This document shows positions 1 to 7,603 of a stretch of DNA of 23,831 nucleotides, in pieces; the first letter of the stretch is position 1; each line of letters starts with the position of its first letter. Made by a program: the position numbers and the translations under genes. The notes beneath the pieces are model-generated. The model made no database searches. It saw only the letters and a list, made by a program, of their open reading frames with translations, and was not told the DNA's origin. The stretch is from an uncultured Erysipelotrichaceae bacterium (GTDB taxonomy: Bacteria; Bacillota_I; Bacilli_A; RF39; UBA660). The stretch spans positions 1 to 23,831 of the forward strand of contig CACXFY010000050.1 in assembly GCA_902767005.1 (NCBI GenBank), written 5' to 3'.

Positions 1-912
1 CCTATAATAACTGGTAGTGATTGTGAAGGAGCTGGAGAAATGTTCCAAGTAACTACTATGGATTTAAGTAAGATAAAGACAAAAGATGGTGAAGTAGATT
101 ATTCTTCTGACTTCTTTGCTAAACCAGCTAGTTTAACAGTATCTGGTCAATTGCAAGCAGAAACTTTTGCTTTAGCTTATGGTAAGACTTATACTTTTGG
201 TCCTACATTTAGAGCAGAGAATTCTAATACTAAGACACATGCTTCTGAGTTTTGGATGATAGAACCAGAAATTGCTTTTTGTGATTTAGATATGGATATG
301 GATATCATGGAAGATATGCTTAAATATGTAGTTAAGTATGTATTAGATAATTGTGAAGTAGAACTTGAATTTTTAGATAAATTTGTTGAAGCTGGATTGA
401 TTGGTAAACTTAAACATTTAGTAGATAGTAAAGCAGTTAGATTAACACATGAGGAAGCAATTGATGTATTGATTAATTCAGGTAAAAAGTTTGAATTTGA
501 ACCAAAACATGGTGAAGATTTAGCTCGTGAACATGAGAAGTATTTAACTGAAGAGAAGTTTAATTCTCCAGTATTTGTATATAACTGGCCAGAAGAGATT
601 AAGGCATTCTATATGAGAATGAATGATGATAATAAAACTGTTGCGGCAGTAGATCTTTTAGTACCAGGTAGTGGAGAATTAATGGGTGGTTCTCAAAGAG
701 AAGAAAGATATGATATGCTAGTTGATCGTATGAAAAAGATGAATGTTGGTACTGAAGAATTAGATTGGTATTTAAAACTTCGTCAATATGGTGGATGTGT
801 TCATTCTGGATTCGGTATGGGATTTGAAAGATTGATTATGTATCTTACTGGAGTAGAAAATATTAGAGATGTTATTCCATTCCCAAGAACACCAGGTAAT
901 TTAGAGTTTTAG
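1..912 (+). CDS. asnS: Asparaginyl-tRNA synthetase, C-terminal part (5' end outside window)
   Basis: Class II aminoacyl-tRNA synthetase that charges tRNA-Asn in the cytoplasm. The reading frame is already open at base 1 ([19 protein letters not shown]), so the gene begins upstream and the ATG at 40 is internal. Class II motif 2 is visible at about 208-225 (FRAENS, followed by [12 protein letters not shown]), and motif 3 at 808-834 (GFGMGFERL). The C-terminus, [11 protein letters not shown], is the usual ending of bacterial AsnRS. The fragment holds most of the catalytic core; the missing part should be the N-terminal OB-fold anticodon-binding domain. AspRS is less likely, because the GSDCEGAGE segment and this C-terminus are typical of AsnRS. 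A hairpin terminator overlaps the stop codon. Confidence 0.95.
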   Translation, partial: PIITGSDCEGAGEMFQVTTMDLSKIKTKDGEVDYSSDFFAKPASLTVSGQLQAETFALAYGKTYTFGPTFRAENSNTKTHASEFWMIEPEIAFCDLDMDMDIMEDMLKYVVKYVLDNCEVELEFLDKFVEAGLIGKLKHLVDSKAVRLTHEEAIDVLINSGKKFEFEPKHGEDLAREHEKYLTEEKFNSPVFVYNWPEEIKAFYMRMNDDNKTVAAVDLLVPGSGELMGGSQREERYDMLVDRMKKMNVGTEELDWYLKLRQYGGCVHSGFGMGFERLIMYLTGVENIRDVIPFPRTPGNLEF

Positions 913-945
913 ACATAGCTTTACATTAAGTTATGTCTTTTTCTT
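911..945 (+). terminator. Rho-independent terminator after asnS
   Basis: AGACATA at 911-917 pairs with TATGTCT at 932-938. The stem continues inward through GCTT/AAGT (one G-T pair) to a 6-nt loop and is followed by a T-rich tract. The stem starts within the asnS stop codon. Confidence 0.85.
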
Positions 946-964
946 TATATAGATTAATAGACAA

Positions 965-973
965 TGATATAAT
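965..973 (+). promoter_or_regulatory. Extended -10 promoter of the PP2C gene
   Basis: TGATATAAT fits the extended -10 consensus TGN-TATAAT exactly. No good -35 lies 17 nt upstream. The predicted start near 980 would fall on the GGGAG ribosome binding site (979-983), giving an almost leaderless mRNA. Confidence 0.6.
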
Positions 974-990
974 AAATTGGGAGTTAATTT

Positions 991-1782
991 ATGGAAATAC
1001 TTGCTAAATACAGCGATAAAGGAACAATTAGAAAAAGAAATGAAGATGTAGTAGAATGCTTAGAACATCCAAAAGATAATAAAATAAAACTATTAGTTTT
1101 ATGTGATGGAATGGGTGGTAAAGAAAAAGGAGAAGTAGCTGCATCTATTTGTGTTGATTCAATAACTAAATGGTTTGTTAATAAAGATGTGAAGTCATTA
1201 AATAATAATTTTTTAGTTACTAAGCTTGTTAAAAGATTAGTTAAGAGAATTAATACTAAGATAATAAAAGAGTTTGGACAAGATCATATTGGTACTACTC
1301 TTAGTATGGCTATTATTAATAAGAAAAATACCTTGGTATTTAATTGTGGTGATAGTAGAGTATATACTTATACACGTTCTCTTAAACAGATTACAGAAGA
1401 TGATAGTGATGTTTGGTATTATTTTAAATATGGTGGAGTAGATAAAGAAGATTTAAGATATTTTGGTACTTCTAATATAATTAATGCTTGTATTGGTATT
1501 AATAAGCATTTTTGTAAAATACGTAGTTATGTTATTGAAAATGATTATAAATATTTATTATTATTTAGTGATGGTGTTACTGATGTATTAACAGATAAGA
1601 GAATAACACAAATAATTAGAGATAGTAAGGAAGAAGAACTTATAAAAAATATAGTATTGGAATCTGTATATGTTGATCAAAATTTATTTGTTCCAATTAG
1701 ATTAAAGAAAAAATATGATGTTAGGTATGTAGTACCTTTTAATGGAAGAGATAATTCTAGTGGTGTGGTTTACAGACGCTAG
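991..1782 (+). CDS. PP2C-family Ser/Thr protein phosphatase
   Basis: Metal-dependent protein phosphatase of the PPM/PP2C family, 263 aa, cytoplasmic, with no membrane segment. The family motifs appear in order: RKRNED (14-19), LCDGMGG (37-43) with metal-binding Asp, GTT (101-103), GDSRVY (120-125), ITEDDS (134-139), FSDGVTD (192-198) and a C-terminal DNSSGVV (254-260) carrying the last metal-binding Asp. All acidic metal ligands seem present, so the enzyme should be active. In related bacteria such enzymes reverse phosphorylation by PknB/PrkC-type kinases. No kinase is encoded beside it here; in Bacillus-type genomes prpC sits next to prkC. Instead it precedes the WXG100 genes and faces essC, whose product carries an FHA domain, so a role in controlling type VII secretion is a reasonable inference. 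SD GGGAG lies 7 nt before the ATG. Confidence 0.9.
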   Translation: MEILAKYSDKGTIRKRNEDVVECLEHPKDNKIKLLVLCDGMGGKEKGEVAASICVDSITKWFVNKDVKSLNNNFLVTKLVKRLVKRINTKIIKEFGQDHIGTTLSMAIINKKNTLVFNCGDSRVYTYTRSLKQITEDDSDVWYYFKYGGVDKEDLRYFGTSNIINACIGINKHFCKIRSYVIENDYKYLLLFSDGVTDVLTDKRITQIIRDSKEEELIKNIVLESVYVDQNLFVPIRLKKKYDVRYVVPFNGRDNSSGVVYRR

Positions 1783-1792
1783 TTTTTTTCTG

Positions 1793-1821
1793 TGGACTTT
1801 GATTTTCTATTTTGATATAAT
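1793..1821 (+). promoter_or_regulatory. Promoter of the WXG100 operon
   Basis: TGGACT (1793-1798), a 17-nt spacer and TATAAT (1816-1821) preceded by TGA, so again an extended -10. The leader downstream contains a small hairpin (AGAGT/ACTCT, 1832-1845) before the SD. Confidence 0.65.
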
Positions 1822-1874
1822 TGGATTATAGAGAGTAGGGAACTCTTGACATATTTATAAAGGTGGTGAATAAT

Positions 1875-2183
1875 ATGGCTTTAGATATGAGCAATGCTAC
1901 ATATGCTAGAAGTACAAGTGGTGCTAAAACTTTAAAGGAAACTTCATTTGCTAAAGATATTACTAAGATTAAAAACGCACTTAATGGAGATAAGTTTTCT
2001 AAAGTAAAAAGTGCAGTAAAAGCAAATTGGGTAGGTGCAGATGCAGATGATTTTATTAATGATATTGAAAAGACTAGAAAAGATGTATTAACTCAAATCA
2101 ATTCATTACAATCTAAATTCAATACTGCAATCGACCAAGAAGCAAAAGAATTCAGTTCTTTCCAAGCAAAGAATGTAAAATAG
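1875..2183 (+). CDS. WXG100-family (ESAT-6-like) type VII secretion substrate
   Basis: Small helical protein of 102 aa, typical length for the WXG100 family. The central turn carries W52-V-G54 (ANWVGADADDF), between two predicted amphipathic helices (about 15-48 and 58-98). Such proteins form helical-hairpin dimers and are exported by EssC-type ATPases. The frame is open from 1863 with GTG codons, but AGGTGG at 1861-1866 overlaps these and sits 8 nt before the ATG at 1875, which I take as the start. No strict YxxxD/E export signal is visible near the C-terminus. It is the first gene of a two-gene operon with its own promoter. Lacks any signal peptide, as expected for type VII substrates. Confidence 0.85.
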   Translation: MALDMSNATYARSTSGAKTLKETSFAKDITKIKNALNGDKFSKVKSAVKANWVGADADDFINDIEKTRKDVLTQINSLQSKFNTAIDQEAKEFSSFQAKNVK

Positions 2184-2219
2184 GTTAAATAATTATTAAA
2201 AAGTAAGGATGTGATTTAA

Positions 2220-2537
2220 GTGGCAGTTACTGGTATAAATGTAGCTAAAATAGGTGAGATTCAAAATGCAATTAACGAATGGAGAAAAGCAATTACTAGT
2301 GTTGATATCGTTTCAACAAGTAAGCAAATTTCTGCTGCCGTTAAAGGTACAAAGAGAGAAGCAGAGATTAAATCATTATGTCAAAGCATGACTTCTTATG
2401 TTAATACTTTAACTACTAAGTTAACAGCTTATAATAATCGTTTAAATGAAGTTAAGAGTGCTTATGTTAAAAATGATTCTACAAGTTCTACTGCTCTTAC
2501 AAATGCAAAAGCAGCTGTTAAAAGTATGAAGAGCTAA
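2220..2537 (+). CDS. WXG100-like partner protein lacking the WXG motif
   Basis: A 105-aa, all-helical, lysine/serine/threonine-rich protein starting at GTG 2220, with AAGGA at 2205-2209 upstream. Size, helical character and position directly behind a true WXG100 gene suggest an ESAT-6-like heterodimer partner. The Trp-X-Gly turn is absent: the mid-protein position reads KGTKREAEI (42-50). The single Trp (W21) lies in the first helix. A Tyr-containing stretch near residues 71-82 (YNNRLNEVKSAY) may form the second helix. Asymmetric pairs in which only one member keeps WXG are known in type VII systems. It could instead be a chaperone or effector-loading protein of the LXG-associated small-helical kind. 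Transcription ends in a hairpin just after the stop. Confidence 0.65.
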   Translation: MAVTGINVAKIGEIQNAINEWRKAITSVDIVSTSKQISAAVKGTKREAEIKSLCQSMTSYVNTLTTKLTAYNNRLNEVKSAYVKNDSTSSTALTNAKAAVKSMKS

Positions 2538-2554
2538 TAATTGCTCTTTTTTTT
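2529..2554 (+). terminator. Terminator of the WXG100 operon
   Basis: AAGAGC (2529-2534) pairs with GCTCTT (2543-2548), with an 8-nt loop and a run of eight T. The stem overlaps the stop codon. Confidence 0.85.
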
Positions 2555-2555
2555 G

Positions 2556-2590
2556 TTAAAAAAAATAGACATTTCTGTCTATTTTTATTT
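2556..2590. terminator. Bidirectional terminator between convergent operons
   Basis: Perfect 11-bp stem, 2561-2571 with 2576-2586, around a TTTC loop. A-rich sequence at 2558-2565 and T-rich sequence at 2582-2590 make it work in both directions. It overlaps the stop codon of the minus-strand YukD-like gene. Confidence 0.8.
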
Positions 2591-2845
2591 TGATAATAAT
2601 ACTAATAAAGTACCATTTCTAATATTTGTATTGGCTAATAATATATCTGATGTATAACACTCTTTAGTATATACATTGTATAGTTTATTTGATGTTGATA
2701 ATTCATATTCTCCATCAGTTAATTCATTAATTGTTTTATTTAATAGATTAATAATATTACCTATTTTTTTATTAATTGGTAGATATATATCAAAATTTTT
2801 ATCTATTTCTGGGATATTTACATTTACTAATACTTTGTTTTTCAT
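2585..2845 (-). CDS. YukD/EsaB-like ubiquitin-fold type VII secretion protein
   Basis: An 86-aa protein with the alternating strand pattern of a beta-grasp, ubiquitin-like fold: beta hairpin at the N-terminus (KVLVNVNI, then FDIYLPI), a helix (IGNIINLLNKTINEL), and a C-terminal strand pair with LRNGTLLVLL-like spacing (IRNGTLLVLLSK). YukD (Bacillus) and EsaB (Staphylococcus) are proteins of this size encoded beside essC; they are needed for, or regulate, type VII secretion. The frame extends upstream to 2875, but AGGAGGA inside the end of essC lies about 9 nt before the ATG at 2845, which fixes the start. The essC stop (2847-2849) and this start are one base apart, so translation is probably coupled. 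Cytoplasmic, no membrane segment. Confidence 0.75.
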   Translation of the reverse strand: MKNKVLVNVNIPEIDKNFDIYLPINKKIGNIINLLNKTINELTDGEYELSTSNKLYNVYTKECYTSDILLANTNIRNGTLLVLLSK

Positions 2846-2846
2846 A

Positions 2847-5800
2847 TTATATATCCTCCTCAGGTATAGTACCAATTCCTTTTAATACAACATTTTCATT
2901 TTCATTACTACAATAAACTATACCGTTAAAGTCTTCATTTATTTCGCCTTTAGTTAATTTATCATGGTTAATAGCTTGTTGATTTTCGATATCTGGTCCT
3001 ACCCAGATTCCGATATTTTTATTAACATGAGTTTTGTACCAAGGTTCTTCCATAGTTTTTCTATAAGCAGAGTAGTTATCTACTATTATGAAACTAGATT
3101 TTTTATAAGCTCCAACATTTTCAAATATTTTGAATAGATATTCTATTCCTTCATCTAGTACTTTATCATAAATTCTTCCAATACCAATTATTAGATATAC
3201 TATGTTTTTAGTCTCTTCTTTTTCTTTTATGGTAATACTCCTTATTGCTTGAGTGAATTCGTCTGACATATAGTCTTCTAATTCTTCTATTTCATCTAGT
3301 GCTCCAGCTATATCTATTACTCTTAATTTAGTTTCTTGAACTCTATTTAATACTTTTACTAATTCATTTAAGAATTTCTTCTCAGTAATAATATAGTTTC
3401 CAATTACTTGTGTAATTTTATTTTCTAATAAATTCATATAGTATACTTGAGCATCTTTTATATTTAGACCAACAGGTACAGCAGATAAATTAGTAATATA
3501 TGGTGCCATAGTATCGGCTGTTACTATTGTTGGAATAATTGGAATTGGAGGTGCTTTTTGTTGAGTTTTAGTTAATGTATCAGCAGTTTGTTTAATTATG
3601 TCATTAATCTTATCTTTATAATAAATATAAGATCCTTGGAATTCGTATACTTCTTCATCAACTATTCCTAGACCTCTAGAGTATTCTTTTTTAGGAACTA
3701 GACCATCCTTAGCATCAAGTAAGAATTTATAATCAAATGTATCTGCTAATTGAAGAGTAATCTTATTAGCAAAGTATTGTTGAGTTGTACCCAACATACT
3801 ATTTGTTGCGAGAACAGTAGAAATAAAGATTATTCCATATTTTGCAGATTCTCTTAATGTATGTGATAGAACATCTACATAATCAGGATATGTTTCAGCA
3901 AAAGCTTCCCATCCATTTAATACTACTAAGATAGTTGGTAATTTTTTACCACTATTTCTAATATAGTCATTATATGAACCAGCATATTCTGAGAATAATT
4001 CTTTTCTTCTAATTAGTTCACGATCGATCATTACAAGTAAACTCTTAATCTTGTCATGATCATCGATTAGAGCTATATCACCAACTTGTGGCATTTCTTT
4101 AAAGTTCTTTAATATTTCAGCTCCAAAGTCTAAGATATAAGTATTTATTTCTTCAGAACCATGATATAAGAAAATTGAATATAAAATTGTTATTATTAAG
4201 TTTTCTTTACCAGATCCAGCTAAACCATATATTAGTAAGTTTCCATTAGAAGATAGATCTACATCAAATTCTCCTTGGAATTGTCTTTCTGGATCATCAT
4301 ATTCTCCAACTAATGGTCTAATATAATATTCTTCAGCTTTATAATTATATTTTTTAACTAAGTTAGATAAATATAATTCATTTGGTAAACTAGGTAACCA
4401 CATAGATTTAAATTCAATTTTTTCACGATTCGCTATATTATATAATGTTTCAACTATATTAGTTAATTGTTCACCATGATTTTCTTGGCTTTCTTCTTTG
4501 GTATCATTAATACTTTTAATATTAGTACCAATATTATCGATTATATCAATTGAATCATCAATATTTTTGATGATATGATCTGTTGGATTGTATTTAGCTC
4601 CAGACCAAGCTGATTGTCCTAATTCAAATAGTTCATTGAAACCTACTTGTAAATAGAAACGACCTGTTTCTTTTATTTCGGCTGCTTCAGGTCTTCTTAA
4701 TAATTCTCTTGAGTCTTCAGCAGTTGCGACTTTTAAACATACTTTGAATCTAGAGTTAGACCAGATTTGGTCATCGACAACTCCAGCTGGTTTTTGTGTC
4801 GCAAGGATTAAGTGAACACCAAGAGAACGACCAATACGAGCAGTTGATACTAGAGCATCCATAAAGTCAGGTTGTTGCGCTTTTAATTCAGCAAATTCAT
4901 CTGAAATAATAAATAGGTGAGAGATAGGTTCTTTTACTTTTCCTTCTCTATAATACTTTTGATATTTATAAATATCTATTGTACTTTCATTTAAAGAGTC
5001 TCTTGCTTCATTAAACATTCGTTGTCTTCTTTTTAATTCTGAATTAATAGATACTAAAGTTCTATTCATTTCACTAACATCTAAGTTAGTAATTGTACCT
5101 GCTAGATGTGGTAGTTTAATTCCAGTTTCTTTATTTTCGAAGGCTCCAGCAAGGCCACCACCTTTATAGTCAATAAGTACAAATTGAGCTTCATATGGAT
5201 GGTAGTTAATAGCCATCGACAAGATAAACGTTATTATAAATTCTGATTTACCAGAACCTGTTGAACCTGCGATTAATCCATGAGGTCCATGTTCTTTTTC
5301 ATGTAAATCTATTTCAAATAGTTTTCCATCTTCATGTACTCCAACTGGTGTTGCGAGTGAAGTAGTAGGGTCATTTTTAGCCCATCTATTTAAAATATTT
5401 AATTGTTCTATTTTTCCTACTTTGTACATTTCTAGGAATGATAAAGATTTTGGTAGTTTTCCTGCGGTTGACTCTGTTGCGAGTGGAATATTAGCAATTA
5501 CATTAGCATAACTTCTTATATCATCATAGAATATATCTGGTACAAAAGTATTTTGTTCATCATTTTCATTAACATTTTTATTAATTATTCCACATACTGA
5601 AGGTGATACTTGAATAATGTTATCACATTTACTTGGAACATTTTGCATTGTTGGTTCTATCATCATCATTGAGAAACCAGCATTATATGGATGATTTAAT
5701 ATTTTTTGAAATATTGCACAGCGTTTGGCTGCTACATAGTTGTCGGTTAATATTAAATAGTATGGTTCAAAGTTCTTATAAGCTTCTTCTAAATTAGTTT

Positions 5801-7472
5801 GATCGATAGACTCTTCATCTTGTTCTGGTTCATCTTCTTCACTTCTTTTTTGATTTATATGATTCCATCTTGTCTGATAGATTTTTTCTAAGTAATCTGA
5901 TAATTGCTTAGCTTCTTCTTCTGTTTCAGCATAGAAACGGAATCTTCTAGTTTCATTAGCACAATGAGGTAGATATTTAATAAAGTCCCATTGGCTAGAA
6001 TTATTCTTTGTAGTAAATATAACTAGTTTTAAATCATTACCACTATAATAAGATATTAATTGTAATAATAGTGAATTAATAAATTGTCTTCTATATGGAT
6101 AATCATATGGAATAATAATTGGTAATACATCATTAGAAACTAAAGATATTGCTATTGGAACTTGATTAAGTATCCATTTTTGTTCTGACAATTCTTGAGC
6201 TTCAGTATTTAAAACATCTTTGTCTATATCAAAAGATAATTTATTTATTGATAAATCAATGGCAGCTTTTTTATTACCAATACCAAGTCTTATTTTTAAG
6301 AAATCACTGTCAGTTATTTCACGACTCCATAATTTATTTGATTTAGTAGTAATTAATTCTTTAATTTGATCTAAATTGAAATATGTATCGTGTAGAATCT
6401 TTGTTTCTTTTTGTATTTCTTGATTTAATTCATTTCTTATTTTTTCTAAGTATTCACGATAAGTCTTTTTTCTTTCTATTTCTTTTTTCTTATTAATTCT
6501 TTTCATATAACGATCTACCATTATTGGTAAGATCATTGTACCGATTACCATAGTTACACATAATACTATTTCAGTAGATACGTCTCCAAGTGTTGCTTGA
6601 CCAGATCCTACTTTAGAAATAGCAACTATTCCAGTAAATAGAGAAGAGAAACCCATTACAGCAGTTGTACCTATACTAAAGATAGCTGGCATTTTATCAC
6701 CATCTATTTTTTGAGGTGGTCTGTCTATTTCTATACTTTTCTTTTCAATCATTTCCTTCATACGAGGAGTATGGAAAAAGACTTGATTATCAGTATATAA
6801 GACAATAGATTTTTCAGTATCTTTTACTGGAGTAAAAATGTTTTCATTATTATCTTGGTCTTGATATATTTTTCTTGTCTTTAAAGTTGTTTTTATTTTG
6901 TTATTTGGATTATTTAATCTTATAAAGGAATCCATCCAAATAATTTTTAAACCATTGGTGAATATTACGTCACCAAGTTTTAAAGTAGTCTTCTTTATTC
7001 TTTGATTATTGACGTAAACTTTTGTTTGTTCAAAGCCATTGTCTTCTAAAAACCAATAATTGTTCTGTTTATAAATTCTTAATTCAGGAGATCCTATATT
7101 TGGATTATCATATAGGATACTAAATGCACCAGTTCTTCCTAAGACAATTTCAGTATTATTACCACCAAGTTCATAGTCATAGAAAGTTTGATGTTCATCA
7201 AAGCAATATAAGGTTATGGTATCAATTAAGTCACTAAATTGTATTGTATAGATTGAATCGTTTTTAATATCTTCTTTTGTTACTTTTTCTAATCCCTTTT
7301 TATATAATATTTCAGGAGTGCTTTCTATAATCCATTGATTATTTTCTGCGATAAAAGTAATTGTTTCTTCCTTACCACTGTAGTGATTATAGTTGATGAT
7401 AAAAGCATCTTCTATTTTATTAGGTAGGGAATAAGTATAAATTTGGTAATCATCTACTAAGTATATTTTCAT
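2847..7472 (-). CDS. essC: EssC-type FtsK/SpoIIIE ATPase of type VIIb secretion
   Basis: Membrane-anchored motor of the type VII system, 1541 aa from ATG 7472 (positions below). An in-frame GTG at 7481 is too close to the AGGTG SD. Domain order: N-terminal strand-rich region and an FHA domain (about 85-185, with LGRTGAF at 111-117 and NNQRI); two membrane helices (about 262-287 and 301-320); basic linker; FtsK/SpoIIIE domain 1 with intact Walker A GSTGSGKS (about 736-743) and Walker B LFIISDEF (about 853-860); domain 2 with Walker A-like GLAGSGKE (about 1083-1090) and VVLNGWE in place of Walker B; domain 3 (from about 1330) with no recognisable Walker A. Length and order match EssC/YukBA. Only domain 1 looks fully competent for ATP hydrolysis. 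Divergent from a HerA-like gene; coupled to the downstream YukD-like gene. Confidence 0.93.
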   Translation of the reverse strand: MKIYLVDDYQIYTYSLPNKIEDAFIINYNHYSGKEETITFIAENNQWIIESTPEILYKKGLEKVTKEDIKNDSIYTIQFSDLIDTITLYCFDEHQTFYDYELGGNNTEIVLGRTGAFSILYDNPNIGSPELRIYKQNNYWFLEDNGFEQTKVYVNNQRIKKTTLKLGDVIFTNGLKIIWMDSFIRLNNPNNKIKTTLKTRKIYQDQDNNENIFTPVKDTEKSIVLYTDNQVFFHTPRMKEMIEKKSIEIDRPPQKIDGDKMPAIFSIGTTAVMGFSSLFTGIVAISKVGSGQATLGDVSTEIVLCVTMVIGTMILPIMVDRYMKRINKKKEIERKKTYREYLEKIRNELNQEIQKETKILHDTYFNLDQIKELITTKSNKLWSREITDSDFLKIRLGIGNKKAAIDLSINKLSFDIDKDVLNTEAQELSEQKWILNQVPIAISLVSNDVLPIIIPYDYPYRRQFINSLLLQLISYYSGNDLKLVIFTTKNNSSQWDFIKYLPHCANETRRFRFYAETEEEAKQLSDYLEKIYQTRWNHINQKRSEEDEPEQDEESIDQTNLEEAYKNFEPYYLILTDNYVAAKRCAIFQKILNHPYNAGFSMMMIEPTMQNVPSKCDNIIQVSPSVCGIINKNVNENDEQNTFVPDIFYDDIRSYANVIANIPLATESTAGKLPKSLSFLEMYKVGKIEQLNILNRWAKNDPTTSLATPVGVHEDGKLFEIDLHEKEHGPHGLIAGSTGSGKSEFIITFILSMAINYHPYEAQFVLIDYKGGGLAGAFENKETGIKLPHLAGTITNLDVSEMNRTLVSINSELKRRQRMFNEARDSLNESTIDIYKYQKYYREGKVKEPISHLFIISDEFAELKAQQPDFMDALVSTARIGRSLGVHLILATQKPAGVVDDQIWSNSRFKVCLKVATAEDSRELLRRPEAAEIKETGRFYLQVGFNELFELGQSAWSGAKYNPTDHIIKNIDDSIDIIDNIGTNIKSINDTKEESQENHGEQLTNIVETLYNIANREKIEFKSMWLPSLPNELYLSNLVKKYNYKAEEYYIRPLVGEYDDPERQFQGEFDVDLSSNGNLLIYGLAGSGKENLIITILYSIFLYHGSEEINTYILDFGAEILKNFKEMPQVGDIALIDDHDKIKSLLVMIDRELIRRKELFSEYAGSYNDYIRNSGKKLPTILVVLNGWEAFAETYPDYVDVLSHTLRESAKYGIIFISTVLATNSMLGTTQQYFANKITLQLADTFDYKFLLDAKDGLVPKKEYSRGLGIVDEEVYEFQGSYIYYKDKINDIIKQTADTLTKTQQKAPPIPIIPTIVTADTMAPYITNLSAVPVGLNIKDAQVYYMNLLENKITQVIGNYIITEKKFLNELVKVLNRVQETKLRVIDIAGALDEIEELEDYMSDEFTQAIRSITIKEKEETKNIVYLIIGIGRIYDKVLDEGIEYLFKIFENVGAYKKSSFIIVDNYSAYRKTMEEPWYKTHVNKNIGIWVGPDIENQQAINHDKLTKGEINEDFNGIVYCSNENENVVLKGIGTIPEEDI

Positions 7473-7507
7473 AGTTCTCACACACCTATATTATTCTACT
7501 ATATATG

Positions 7508-7536
7508 ATTATACCATATTAGAATAATAAATTAAA
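7508..7536 (-). promoter_or_regulatory. Promoter of essC (minus strand)
   Basis: On the minus strand TATAAT (7513-7508) is preceded by TGG, another extended -10. A weak TTTAAT -35 (7536-7531) lies 17 nt upstream. It sits back to back with the promoter of the plus-strand ATPase gene. Confidence 0.55.
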
Positions 7537-7551
7537 TTGTTTTTTTTCTTC

Positions 7552-7580
7552 TTTAAATTATTATTTTTATATGTTATACT
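7552..7580 (+). promoter_or_regulatory. Promoter of the HerA-like ATPase gene
   Basis: TTTAAA (7552-7557), a 17-nt spacer and TATACT (7575-7580), with TG two bases before the -10. It is followed 11 nt later by GAGGTGG (7592-7598) and the ATG at 7604. Confidence 0.55.
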
Positions 7581-7603
7581 TATTTAGAATAGAGGTGGTT
7601 TAG

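Noticed and set aside
2676..2885. 69-codon plus-strand hydrophobic frame across the YukD-like gene and essC end
   Set aside because: Antisense to two supported genes with coupled translation; hydrophobicity comes from AT-rich antisense sequence.
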